DNA of 48,228 bases from Chryseosolibacter indicum (lineage in GTDB: Bacteria; Bacteroidota; Bacteroidia; Cytophagales; Cyclobacteriaceae). Positions 33,714-42,207 of the stretch are shown here, in pieces. The DNA is taken from positions 1-48,228 of the forward strand of contig NZ_JAHESD010000048.1 of the NCBI RefSeq assembly GCF_018598585.1, given 5' to 3'. Each line of letters starts with the position of its first letter. Position 1 is the first letter of the stretch. The translations under genes were made by a program, and so were the position numbers. The notes below the pieces were generated by a model that ran no database searches, was not told the DNA's origin, and saw nothing but the letters and a program-made list of their open reading frames with translations.

Positions 33714-34106
33714 TTATGATACATTATTGTTGTGTCCCCTGATTCTTCTATTCTTATTTTTGCTCTCCTTGTATTCAGCTTCACCATTGTCTGTCGTCCC
33801 GTTAATGGTGTATATGATAAAACCAGTAAATCCCAAACTCATGATAAGATTGGTTAAAATTATTCCTCTTAAACTCTCTATTCTATGTTTAGTAAGATTA
33901 TGAATCAAGACAACAATTAGCCACAAAAATCCCGCAGAGAATGTCAGAAGAATTATTAGGTGATGCAAAGCCGGCGCATGTTTGTACTCATGTGCTATAG
34001 TCAAATAACTTAGTCTCGCAAGTCCAAGCCCAATTGAATAAAATAGGATTTGATTTTATAAATTCTCAATGGATTTTTGTTTCCAGTTATTCTCCAAAGT
34101 CTTCAT
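33714..34106 (-). pseudogene. Broken small membrane-protein gene with one in-frame TAA
   Basis: From ATG 34106 the frame reads MKTLENNWKQKSIENL, then TAA (34056-34058), then continues in the same frame for about 113 codons with three hydrophobic segments (NQILFYSIGLGLARLSYL, LIILLTFSAGFLWLIVVLI, SLRGIILTNLIMSLGFTGFI) and ends RRIRGHNNNVS. The second part alone has no ATG start, only a TTG at 34004. The simplest reading is one gene of about 130 codons with a single nonsense change at codon 17. Read-through, a sequencing error, or restart at the TTG are the alternatives. The start lies 35 bases after repeat R5. Confidence 0.6.
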
Positions 34107-34140
34107 TGTCCGTAGTGAATTGCTCTACAAACAACCCAAT

Positions 34141-34211
34141 ATACATATTGCTGCTATATTTCTTCTAGCAACAACCCTTCACTTTTATTCGGATGCTTTT
34201 TACAACAAAAC
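34141..34211. repeat. Island repeat copy R5
   Basis: ATACATATTGCTGCTATATT with TCTTCTAGC, then CCCTTCACTTTTATTCGGATGCTTTTTACAACAAAAC. It has both halves but is shortened by about 18 bases between them relative to R2, and the hairpin is degenerate. It marks the right boundary of the island, seven bases after the stop of the gene at 34219. Confidence 0.6.
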
Positions 34212-34218
34212 AAATCCC

Positions 34219-34560
34219 TCATCTTTTCTCTTTTCCCCGCAGTGTGTCGCGTAAGGCGAGAAGAACAGGGTTTGCTATTGTATTATTCAATGCCTTGTTA
34301 AAAAGAATTTTACCTTGCTCACCGCCGATAATGGCTTCTATTCTTGGTGCCAGCTCCTGGAACTCTTCAAGTACCAGGGTAAACCCCTTGCCCAAGTGTT
34401 TGGTGAAGTCGGGGTTCTCCAGCAAATTGTACACGTTCTTCAAAACAGTCTCGGGTTTTCTGTCACGCTCAACGCCAAGCTGAAAAACAAAGTCGAGGTA
34501 GGCATCAACGGCAAGAAATACATGGGCATTGCCTTCGCCTGTAGTAATTTCGAAACTCAT
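34219..34560 (-). CDS. Unknown helical protein, 113 residues
   Basis: ATG 34560 (MSFEITTGEGNAHVFLAVDAYL) is taken as start; the longer frame begins at TTG. The product is soluble, apart from strand-like EITTGEGNAHVFLAV mostly alpha-helical, with a Leu-rich C-terminal half (GKILFNKALNNTIANPVLLALRDTLRGK). No motif is recognised. The opposite-strand frames overlapping it are shadows. It is divergent from the 34900 gene, with a 340-base shared upstream region. Confidence 0.6.
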   Translation of the reverse strand: MSFEITTGEGNAHVFLAVDAYLDFVFQLGVERDRKPETVLKNVYNLLENPDFTKHLGKGFTLVLEEFQELAPRIEAIIGGEQGKILFNKALNNTIANPVLLALRDTLRGKEKR

Positions 34561-34899
34561 TATGGCTGTACTTCTCAAAAAAAATCACCCGTCCTTACTA
34601 AAATAGGCTTTCCTCCTCCTTTTGCCTACCGAGTAGCATCAGAACGGGCACTATGGTGATTCGGTGGTGATTCGGTATTTGTAGGGATAACATAGGGAAA
34701 AAGGGCCTTTTTTTCCTAAAAACACTGAATTTACCCTCAAATACCCCTATTTCACCATGGTTCTCCCTCTGAATCCACTCCGATGGCACACTGTTGAAAA
34801 AAACTTACGGGTCTCCCGCTTTTTGACACAAGCTGTCAAAAGGCACAAATACCTTTATGGTAACAGAATAAATATCAATGAAATAAATAACTAAGAGCT
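34561..34899. other. Divergent upstream region with an inverted repeat
   Basis: About 340 bases between two divergent unknown genes. It contains TTTTGACA (34821-34828) and TGTCAAAA (34834-34841), a perfect 8-bp inverted repeat with a five-base spacer, about 60 bases before the ATG at 34900. This is a possible operator. A short direct duplication of GGTGATTCGGT lies near 34657-34674. No coding signal was seen. Confidence 0.45.
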
Positions 34900-35460
34900 A
34901 TGGGTAAAATAATAGGCAACCCGGTTACGTCCGGGTTTAGCGGAAAATTTGGAGATGACCTTGTTTTCAAACAGATTGGCAATCGTACGTTTTTTGCCCG
35001 CAAGGGTGTCACCAAAGATAAACCTACCCTTGCGCAAAACGGAGCCAGAACCCAGTTTGCGCAGGCCTCGTACTACGCATCCCACACGTTGTATTATCCT
35101 GAAGAAACTGAAAGGTATAGTATCATGGCGCGGTTAAATAACCTGAAGTCGGCACAGGCAGCTGCTGTGAAAGACTATATGACTAAACCCGAAATCAAAG
35201 GGCTGAACTATAAAAAATATCGGGGTAAAGTACATGATGCTATTTTCATTGAACCACAAATGTTGTTAAAGATCGATAAGATCGAGGTAACCATTATACG
35301 TGCTGATGGTACTGTACTTGAATCAGGAAGCGCGGAGAAGGACCACTTAAACTGGAAGTATTCTGCAAAAGCTGTTAACGACCAGGTTGAAGGATCAACG
35401 ATTGACGTGGTTGCATATGACCGGTTTGGGAAATCCAGCAGAGTAACTACGCATATATAA
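34900..35460 (+). CDS. Conserved-looking protein of unknown function, 186 residues
   Basis: The protein starts MGKIIGNPVTSGFSGKFGDD, continues LVFKQIGNRTFFARKGVTKD, has a helical middle (RLNNLKSAQAAAVKDYMTKP) and a beta-rich C-terminal half (KIDKIEVTIIRADGTVLESG, EGSTIDVVAYDRFGKSSRVT). The opening layout, a short G-K-x-G-D strand followed by an R/N-G-x-T turn and a basic strand, resembles the plan of Bacteroidota DUF6266 proteins, though I cannot confirm this. No signal peptide or catalytic motif. It is monocistronic, with a possible operator upstream and a weak terminator at 35668. Confidence 0.7.
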   Translation: MGKIIGNPVTSGFSGKFGDDLVFKQIGNRTFFARKGVTKDKPTLAQNGARTQFAQASYYASHTLYYPEETERYSIMARLNNLKSAQAAAVKDYMTKPEIKGLNYKKYRGKVHDAIFIEPQMLLKIDKIEVTIIRADGTVLESGSAEKDHLNWKYSAKAVNDQVEGSTIDVVAYDRFGKSSRVTTHI

Positions 35461-35667
35461 GCGTTGTATTCCAGCACCAGTTAGGTTTCAAAATAGTTGT
35501 AACAGTATAACGTAAATGACGATGCAGATATAAATACAAATATCGGAGTATAATTTTTTTTGTACTTTTCCCAATTCATTTATAAGCCTGGTTTAGAAAT
35601 TCACCTCTCTTCCTCCGTATCTTTTTAAAAAGAATGGGAGGATGATCAAAAAAGCTGCTGCTTACAT

Positions 35668-35691
35668 GCAACATTTAATGGTTGCTTTTTT
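35668..35691 (+). terminator. Weak intrinsic terminator candidate
   Basis: GCAAC and GTTGC arms (5 bp, 8-base loop) followed by TTTTTT on the plus strand, about 200 bases after the 34900 gene and about 90 before the regulator at 35778. The rest of the 317-base gap shows nothing else. Confidence 0.4.
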
Positions 35692-35777
35692 ATAATTTGT
35701 CTCGGAAAAGCAGTAAATAAAAACCGCTTATAGATAGAATGTTAGGAGACATGCATTGTGTCTCACAATTTTGAGTT

Positions 35778-38309
35778 ATGCTTTCGATCATAAAATTGTG
35801 CTTTTATATCGTTCTGTTCTTCGTTTTCTTACCCCTGCAGGCCACAACACCCGGGGGACTGAAATTCCATGGTAGCGAACAGCCGATTGACAAGCGTACT
35901 TCTTATGATGTGTTTGGCGAACATGTAGCTGAATTTGCCGGCAGTTTTAATATCGAATTTAACTGCGCTTTATATCCTACAACAGAGATTGGTTACCTTA
36001 TCCGGATCAAAAACAGAGACAGCAACAGAATTTATAACCTGTTTTACGATGGCCAGGGAAATGACCTTACCTTCCGTTTTAATGAAGAGGGTAAGAATAA
36101 CCTGATTGATGCCCGGATGAATCGTGAATCGCTGCTTAACATGCAGTGGTTTAAGATGAAGATCTCATTCGATCTCAATAGTGATTCTATATACCTTACC
36201 ATACACAACCGCACATTCAGCGCCGCGGGCAACGAGCTCTCGGATGTCTACAAGCCTGTTGTTCTTTTCGGTAGAAGCGAGCATATTATTGATGTGCCCT
36301 CCTTTGCGATAAAGGACCTTGCGATCGGCGGCCAGGAGAAATACTATTTCCCCTTAAATGAAAGTAAGGGTGGCGTGGTGCATGATGTGAATGGTGATGT
36401 ATTCGGTAAAATTGCTAATCCAGATTGGCTTGTAAACGATGCTTACCATTGGAGGCACAAGATTACATTCAGGTCACAATCAGTAGCCGGAGCCAACTAC
36501 AACGCTGAAAGAAAAGAGATCTATTATTACAACCGTGACTCGTTGCGCATTTACAACGTCAGATCAGGGGCTACAGACATCAAAATATTTGAAGAGGAAT
36601 GCCCGGTTCAATTAACGTTGGGGACGAATTTTATGGACACCCAACGCGATAAGCTGTATGCCTATGAAGTTTACCGTGAAAATTATGACGGGCCCACCGT
36701 AGCAAGTCTTGACCTGAACACGTATCAATGGACTGCCGAGAATGCCGATCAACTGCGAAGTCCGTTGCACCATCATGGTTCTTATTTCGATCCATCCACT
36801 AATCAGTTCACTTTATTTGGTGGTTTTGGACGCATGCGTTATAGCAAAGATTTCTTTACTTATGACTTAGTAAAAAAGCAATGGGATACCCTGAGAGGTT
36901 TCTCTGGCGATTTCCTTTCGCCGCGTTATTTCTCTTCTGTGGGATATCTGAAAGAGACCAATTCCATATACATCTTCGGGGGTATGGGTAATGAATCTGG
37001 AGAGCACACCGTAGGCAGAAAATATTATTACGACTTATACAAGGTAGATTTAAATACAAAACGCATTTCGAAGCTTTGGGAAATACCCTGGAAGCAAGAC
37101 AACATGGTGCCTGTTAGAGGTATGGTTATCCTCAACGATTCTTCCTTTTATACGCTGTGTTATCCCGAACACTTCTCTGAGTCCCTTCTTAAATTATACC
37201 AATTTTCTTTGAAAGATGGTTCGTACCAGGTGCTGGGCGATTCTATTCCTATTCATTCTGATAAGATTACAACCAACGCCAATCTGTATTACGATAGCAC
37301 ACTTAACAATTTGTATGCGGTAGTGCAGGAGTTTGAAGATGATATTTCTTCAGACCTAAAAGTATATTCGCTGTCCTTCCCACCGCTTACAGCCAAAGAA
37401 CTAGCGAGTTATTCACGTGAGAAAAATAAGTATGCGTTGGCAATAGTAGCAATTTCTATTTTACTTGTATCTGCAGTTGGCTATTTCCTCTATAAAAAAT
37501 CAAAGTCCAAAAAACAAATTGATGCCGAAGAAGTGCATCCGGAAACAGAACCACTTGCAGACATTAAAGTTGAGACAACAACTAAACCAGAACCTGTAAC
37601 CCGGGCAAACGCCATTTATCTTTTTGGTGATTTTACCGTACGCGACAGAAAAAATCGTGATATCACCTACATGTTCAGTGCACAGCTCAAGCAGATGTTT
37701 TGTCTTATCCTGCAATACAGTACGATAGACGATGGCATTGGCTCGCAACGGCTCAGTAATATTTTATGGCCCGACAGGCCTGCGGATAAAGTAAAGAATT
37801 CAAGGGGTGTTACAATTAACCACCTGCGCAAAGTATTGAGCGAGCTTGATGGAATAGAGTTAATTTATGACAAAGGTAGTTTCAAGATAGAGCAAACTGA
37901 AGCCTCCTACTGCGACTACACCCGATGCATGCAATTAATATTCAGTCACGAAACGGAAAGGAACAGGGACGAGCTGGTAGAGATATTATCACGTGGCAAA
38001 TTCCTGCAACTCTTCGACCATCCATTATTCGATACCTTAAAAGAAGAAACAGAAAAGAAGCTGGAACCTGTGTTACTGTTGGAGATGGAGAAAAGTTTTA
38101 CAGAAGAGCTTTATCCAACCACCCTTGCCCTGGCAGATGCTTTATTTAACATTGATCCGCTAAATGATGCAGCGCTTACCTATCAGGTAAAAGCCATGCA
38201 AAAACTAAGAATGAATGATGAGGCGCGAATCAGGTATCAGGCTTTTATTATTGAGTATAAAAAAGCAATGGGGACTGATTATCCCCATGCTTATAAAACT
38301 TTAAGTTAA
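35778..38309 (+). CDS. Membrane-spanning SARP-type regulator with LamG-like and kelch-like ectodomain
   Basis: The 843-residue protein has an N-terminal signal or anchor (1-23), a LamG/concanavalin-like beta-sandwich (about 30-205, FAGSFNIEFNCALYP, YYFPLNESKGGVVHDVNGD), then a kelch-type propeller (about 215-540, repeated YxxxxNQFTLFGGFG, YLKETNSIYIFGGMG, FYTLCYPE). A single TM helix follows at about 552-572 (YALAIVAISILLVSAVGYFL, then KKSKSKK). The cytoplasmic part has an OmpR/SARP winged helix (611-695: IYLFGDFTVRDRKNRDITYM, LSNILWPDRPADKVKNSRGV, INHLRKVLSELDG) and a BTAD-like helical domain (700-843). It should sense an extracytoplasmic ligand, probably a glycan, and activate transcription directly. 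It converges on the GH125 end of glycan locus 2 with 17 bases between stops, so that locus is its likely target. Confidence 0.85.
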   Translation: MLSIIKLCFYIVLFFVFLPLQATTPGGLKFHGSEQPIDKRTSYDVFGEHVAEFAGSFNIEFNCALYPTTEIGYLIRIKNRDSNRIYNLFYDGQGNDLTFRFNEEGKNNLIDARMNRESLLNMQWFKMKISFDLNSDSIYLTIHNRTFSAAGNELSDVYKPVVLFGRSEHIIDVPSFAIKDLAIGGQEKYYFPLNESKGGVVHDVNGDVFGKIANPDWLVNDAYHWRHKITFRSQSVAGANYNAERKEIYYYNRDSLRIYNVRSGATDIKIFEEECPVQLTLGTNFMDTQRDKLYAYEVYRENYDGPTVASLDLNTYQWTAENADQLRSPLHHHGSYFDPSTNQFTLFGGFGRMRYSKDFFTYDLVKKQWDTLRGFSGDFLSPRYFSSVGYLKETNSIYIFGGMGNESGEHTVGRKYYYDLYKVDLNTKRISKLWEIPWKQDNMVPVRGMVILNDSSFYTLCYPEHFSESLLKLYQFSLKDGSYQVLGDSIPIHSDKITTNANLYYDSTLNNLYAVVQEFEDDISSDLKVYSLSFPPLTAKELASYSREKNKYALAIVAISILLVSAVGYFLYKKSKSKKQIDAEEVHPETEPLADIKVETTTKPEPVTRANAIYLFGDFTVRDRKNRDITYMFSAQLKQMFCLILQYSTIDDGIGSQRLSNILWPDRPADKVKNSRGVTINHLRKVLSELDGIELIYDKGSFKIEQTEASYCDYTRCMQLIFSHETERNRDELVEILSRGKFLQLFDHPLFDTLKEETEKKLEPVLLLEMEKSFTEELYPTTLALADALFNIDPLNDAALTYQVKAMQKLRMNDEARIRYQAFIIEYKKAMGTDYPHAYKTLS

Positions 38310-38326
38310 GTAACTCACAAAACAGA

Positions 38327-39763
38327 CTACCCAACGAGTAGCTGTGTTTTACCTTCATTGACCAGCTTCAGGATTAGCTCGCCAAATAAGGTGTTGGCCC
38401 AGGCAAACCATTTGCGGGTAAACTTTGAAGGATCATCCTTATGAAAGCTCTCGTGCATAAAACCAGTTTCGCCATCGGTATTGCGTAATGTTTTAATACA
38501 CCACGCAATTTCTTTGTCATCTGTGCTGGTCATGGCACGCATAATAATACTCATAGGCCAAATCATATCGTACCCGATATGCGGGCCACCGATGCCCTCC
38601 GCTGCTTTGCCCTGGAAGAAATACGGGTTATCCGTACTCCAGATCAGCTTGCGTGTGTTCTGGTAGATGGTGTCGTTCTTTTCAACACAGCCAAGGTATG
38701 GCAAACCCAATAGACTTGGCACGTTGGCATCATCCATATAAGTAGCGTTGCCAAAACCATCTACTTCGAAGGCATATACCTTTCCGTATTTCGGATGATT
38801 TACTACGCCATATTTTTTAACAGCGCCATCAACCTCATCCGCCAATGCTAAACATGATTTAGCAAAAGCTTCATCTTTTGTAACACTCTTGCTGATCTCT
38901 GCCAACTGCTTTAATGATGTAACAGCAAACAAGTTTGAAGGAATCAAGAATCCGTATGTTGTAGCATCATCAGAAGGGCGGAACGAAGAGTTGATTAAAC
39001 CAACAGGCTTCAGTGGCTGACCCCACCCATCATTAGAAAGTGTATCTAACTGGCGTGTAGTTTCACGCTCAAACTTATAAGGCCCTAAACCGTTTTTGCG
39101 CTGCTGAGCCTTGAATGTATCTACAATGGCAGCAACTGCCTTTTTCCAATCGGCATCAAACACAGATACATCACCAGTTGTTTTCCAATAGTGATAAGCA
39201 AGTCGAACGGTGTAGCAAAGCGAGTCGATCTCCCACTTACGCTCGTGCAAGCCCGGCTTCATATCCGTTTTGTCGCTCATCCATTCACCAGGGGTGAGCT
39301 CTTTGTTAAATGCATTGGCATACGGATCAAGTAATACACATTGTGATTGCCTGTGAATAACGCCAGCTAATAGTGTTTTTAGCTTTTCATCTTTAGTTGC
39401 CAGCGGAAGATAGGGCCAAACCTGCGCTGTTGAATCGCGCAACCACATGGCATGTATATCGCCTGTAATAACAAAAGTATCCGGCTTGCCATTTTTAGTT
39501 CCGGCATCAACGGTAGTATCAAGTGTATTAGGGAAACAATTCTCGAACATCCAGGCAAGCTTTGCATCTTTTATCTTCGCCTTGGTTGCTGTAATTGTTT
39601 TTTCTACTGCCTCAGCAGTAAAATTTCTTTCCCCTACAGGAGGCCTTTTAGTGGCAAACTTATCCTGCGGTAAAATGCTTCCCCAGGTAGCATTTGTTCC
39701 TGCAAAAGAAAGTCCGGCCATGGCAATTGTTCCTTTCTTGATAAAGTCTCTTCTCTTGGTCAT
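38327..39763 (-). CDS. GH125 exo-alpha-1,6-mannosidase
   Basis: The 478-residue protein begins MTKRRDFIKKGTIAMAGLSF, a Tat-type signal with the twin Arg followed by a hydrophobic stretch. The catalytic domain carries the GH125 segments TFVITGDIHAMWLRDSTAQV, WPYLPLA, HRQSQCVLLDPYANAFN, KWEIDSLCYTVRLAYHYW, and the C-terminal GPHIGYDMIWPMSIIMRAMT and GETGFMHESFH. GH125 enzymes are inverting exo-mannosidases acting on alpha-1,6-linked non-reducing mannose. It is the last gene of locus 2, 24 bases after the GH92 stop, so the two are cotranscribed. Exported folded by Tat, it should act in the periplasm on imported mannooligosaccharides. Confidence 0.94.
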   Translation of the reverse strand: MTKRRDFIKKGTIAMAGLSFAGTNATWGSILPQDKFATKRPPVGERNFTAEAVEKTITATKAKIKDAKLAWMFENCFPNTLDTTVDAGTKNGKPDTFVITGDIHAMWLRDSTAQVWPYLPLATKDEKLKTLLAGVIHRQSQCVLLDPYANAFNKELTPGEWMSDKTDMKPGLHERKWEIDSLCYTVRLAYHYWKTTGDVSVFDADWKKAVAAIVDTFKAQQRKNGLGPYKFERETTRQLDTLSNDGWGQPLKPVGLINSSFRPSDDATTYGFLIPSNLFAVTSLKQLAEISKSVTKDEAFAKSCLALADEVDGAVKKYGVVNHPKYGKVYAFEVDGFGNATYMDDANVPSLLGLPYLGCVEKNDTIYQNTRKLIWSTDNPYFFQGKAAEGIGGPHIGYDMIWPMSIIMRAMTSTDDKEIAWCIKTLRNTDGETGFMHESFHKDDPSKFTRKWFAWANTLFGELILKLVNEGKTQLLVG

Positions 39764-39787
39764 ATGCTGCTGTGTTTGTACTGCTTT

Positions 39788-42076
39788 TTATTTTGCATTT
39801 GAGAAAGAATAAGGAAAGTCGCTTTTATCTGTTCCACGGCTTTTATTGGGAGCCTGGCTCATCTTAAAATTAATTTTAGCGCCTTTCATCAGATCTTCGT
39901 GGGTGAAGTAATTCTTAGTATACTTCTTTCCATTTAACGTTACGTCAGCAACATAGCGATTTTCCTTCGAATTATTATCGGCTTTTATCTCGATCTCTTT
40001 TCCGTTTTGCAGTTGAATTTTTACTGACTTAAATAAAGGAGACCCCATGATATATTCATTGCTACTAGGACATAGCGGATAGAATCCCAGAGCAGAGAAC
40101 ACGTACCATGCAGAAGTTTGCCCGTTGTCTTCATCACCACAATAACCATCAGGGGTTGGAGCGTAAAGTTTATCCATGATCTCGCGTGCCCAGTACTGTG
40201 CCTTCCATGGTTCACCGGCATAGTTATACATGTAAACCATGTGCTGGATAGGCTGATTGCCATGTGCGTACTGGCCCATATCCATTACCTGCATTTCACG
40301 CATTTCGTGAATCATAGAGCGGCTTTCCATTCCCCTTGATCCGGGAATGATGAATACAGAATCAAGCATGTTAACAAATTCTTTTTTGCCACCCATGAGG
40401 TCAATCAATCCCTGAGGATCATGGAATACAGACCATGAGTAGTGCCAGCTGTTACCCTCGGTAAAGTCGCGACCCCAATCAGTAGGATTGAACCCGTCAG
40501 AGAAAGAACCATTGGTTGCACGGCCTGCCATGAGCTTGCGCTTCGCGTTATAAAGATTCTTGTAATTCAATGCTCTCTTAGCATATACTTCGATTTCACT
40601 TTCCGGCTTGTTAAGTGCCTTTCCTAATCTGTAGATAGTCCAATCGTCATAAGCATATTCCAATGAACGTGCTACATTCTGATCAACATCAACATCATTT
40701 GGAATGTAACCATACTTGTTGTAGTACTCATAACCTCTTCTACCCGATGCAGAAACCGTAGGGTGCACCGCGTTAGCGCCATGTTTAAGTGCTTCCCACA
40801 ATGCTTCAATGTCATATCCACGTAAACCTTTCAGGTACGCATCAGCAACAACCGATGCTGAGTTGTTTCCTACCATAATATCGCGATGGCCAGGACTAGC
40901 CCATTCAGGCAGGAAACCACTTTCTTTATAAGCATTCACAAGACCTTCCTGCATCTTGGTATTTTCAGCAGGGAATAAGAAATTCAGGAATGGGAAAAGG
41001 CTCCGGAAAGTATCCCAGAATCCGGTATCCGTAAACATGTAGCCAGGAAGTACTTTGCCATTATACGGACTATAATGAACTACTTTACCATTGCCATCTA
41101 TTTCAGAAAAATTTCTAGGGAATAAGATTGAACGATAAAATGAAGAGTAGAATGTTCTGAGGTTGTCGATATTGTTATCCTCTACTTTTATCTTTCCTAA
41201 CACTTCATTCCAACGCTGCTTGCCTTTGTTCATTACCTGATCGAAATCATCGTTACCCAACTCTTTCAGATTGATAAGGGCCTGCTCTTCGCTGATAAAA
41301 GATGATGCTACACGCGCATGTACTTTTTCATTATTTGATGTTGCGAAACCGATGATGGCCCCGGCGTGATTTCCATTGAATTCCTTTTGTCCTTCTGATA
41401 CTACACCATCCTTAACAACGGCATGAAAAGTAAACGCCTTATCAAAAACGATAACAAAGTAGTTCTTGAAATTGTTGGGTACGCCTCCGCTATTGCGTGT
41501 TGTGTAACCAACAATCTTTTTCTCTTCAGGAATAATTTTTATAAAAGATCCCCTGTCAAACGCATCGGTAATGATGTAGGAGTTTTTACTGTCGGGAAAG
41601 GTAAACCTAAACATCGCTGCCCTTTCAGTTGGTGCGATTTCCGTTGTTATATCATGGTCAGCTAAATAAACACGATAGTAATGTGGTTTGGCTACTTCCG
41701 CTTTATGCGAAAACCAGCTTGCCCTGTCGTTCTCATTAAACACAACCCTTCCGGTAATAGGCATAAGAGAGAATTGCCCGTAGTCGTTCATCCATGGGCT
41801 TGGCTGATGCGTTTGCTTAAATCCCCTGATCTTGTCTGCCGTGTAGGTATACATCCAGCCATCGCCCATCCTCCCGGTTTGAGGAGACCAGAAATTCATT
41901 CCCCAGGGCAATGCAGTAGCAGGATAAGTGTTTCCTGTTGAAAGTTCGTACTTGGAATTCGTTCCGACCAATGTGCTTACATAGCTGACAGGATCAGAAA
42001 CCTGTGCATCCAATTCCAGGATAAAACACCATAAGAAAAGCGCGACTAATAATCCAATTTTCCTAATCATCTTCAT
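39788..42076 (-). CDS. GH92 family alpha-mannosidase
   Basis: The 762-residue protein has a signal peptide (to about residue 24, ELDAQ) and the GH92 features GTNSKYELSTGNTYPATALP, GFKQTHQPSPWMNDYGQFSL, TDTGFWDTFRSLFPFLNFLF, FNPTDWGRDFTEGNSWHYSW, and DGYCGDEDNGQTSAWYVFSA, whose Asp residues are the expected catalytic base. GH92 enzymes are calcium-dependent inverting alpha-1,2-, 1,3-, 1,4- or 1,6-mannosidases; the exact linkage cannot be told. Together with GH125 it suggests complete trimming of alpha-mannan or high-mannose N-glycans. A 131-base gap with a hairpin separates it from the GH127 gene upstream. Confidence 0.95.
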   Translation of the reverse strand: MKMIRKIGLLVALFLWCFILELDAQVSDPVSYVSTLVGTNSKYELSTGNTYPATALPWGMNFWSPQTGRMGDGWMYTYTADKIRGFKQTHQPSPWMNDYGQFSLMPITGRVVFNENDRASWFSHKAEVAKPHYYRVYLADHDITTEIAPTERAAMFRFTFPDSKNSYIITDAFDRGSFIKIIPEEKKIVGYTTRNSGGVPNNFKNYFVIVFDKAFTFHAVVKDGVVSEGQKEFNGNHAGAIIGFATSNNEKVHARVASSFISEEQALINLKELGNDDFDQVMNKGKQRWNEVLGKIKVEDNNIDNLRTFYSSFYRSILFPRNFSEIDGNGKVVHYSPYNGKVLPGYMFTDTGFWDTFRSLFPFLNFLFPAENTKMQEGLVNAYKESGFLPEWASPGHRDIMVGNNSASVVADAYLKGLRGYDIEALWEALKHGANAVHPTVSASGRRGYEYYNKYGYIPNDVDVDQNVARSLEYAYDDWTIYRLGKALNKPESEIEVYAKRALNYKNLYNAKRKLMAGRATNGSFSDGFNPTDWGRDFTEGNSWHYSWSVFHDPQGLIDLMGGKKEFVNMLDSVFIIPGSRGMESRSMIHEMREMQVMDMGQYAHGNQPIQHMVYMYNYAGEPWKAQYWAREIMDKLYAPTPDGYCGDEDNGQTSAWYVFSALGFYPLCPSSNEYIMGSPLFKSVKIQLQNGKEIEIKADNNSKENRYVADVTLNGKKYTKNYFTHEDLMKGAKINFKMSQAPNKSRGTDKSDFPYSFSNAK

Positions 42077-42125
42077 TCTCTGTTTTATATTCGATTAATT
42101 TGATTTTAATACTTGTTTATGAGCA

Positions 42126-42152
42126 TTTACCACTACAGCGTAGTGATGTAAA
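42126..42152. promoter_or_regulatory. Hairpin between the GH127 and GH92 genes
   Basis: TTTAC-CACTAC-AGC-GTAGTG-AT-GTAAA: an 11-bp stem with a two-base bulge and a three-base loop, 50 bases before the GH92 ATG. There is no T-run on the minus strand, so a processing or attenuation element is more likely than a terminator. Confidence 0.45.
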
Positions 42153-42207
42153 AAGTAAATTCTGTAAAAAAGATTATCAATTTTCCTGATCTGTTCATTG
42201 GTTGTCT

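Noticed and set aside
34056-34106. 16-residue MKTLENNWKQKSIENL as the start of a contact-dependent-inhibition immunity gene
   Set aside because: The opening resembles such proteins, but the frame continues after one stop into a membrane protein, so a broken membrane-protein gene explains it better.
31177-34211. Classical integron with attC sites
   Set aside because: The repeat hairpin has a five-base loop and does not show the paired core sites of attC, and there is no integrase gene. Only the looser term cassette-like is justified.
31177-34211. CRISPR array
   Set aside because: Repeats are 0.7-1.3 kb apart with genes between them, unequal in length and not regularly spaced. No cas genes.
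34315-34659. 114-codon plus-strand frame across the 34219 gene
   Set aside because: Overlaps the minus-strand 113-residue gene. Composition is shadow-like, and it has no neighbour support.
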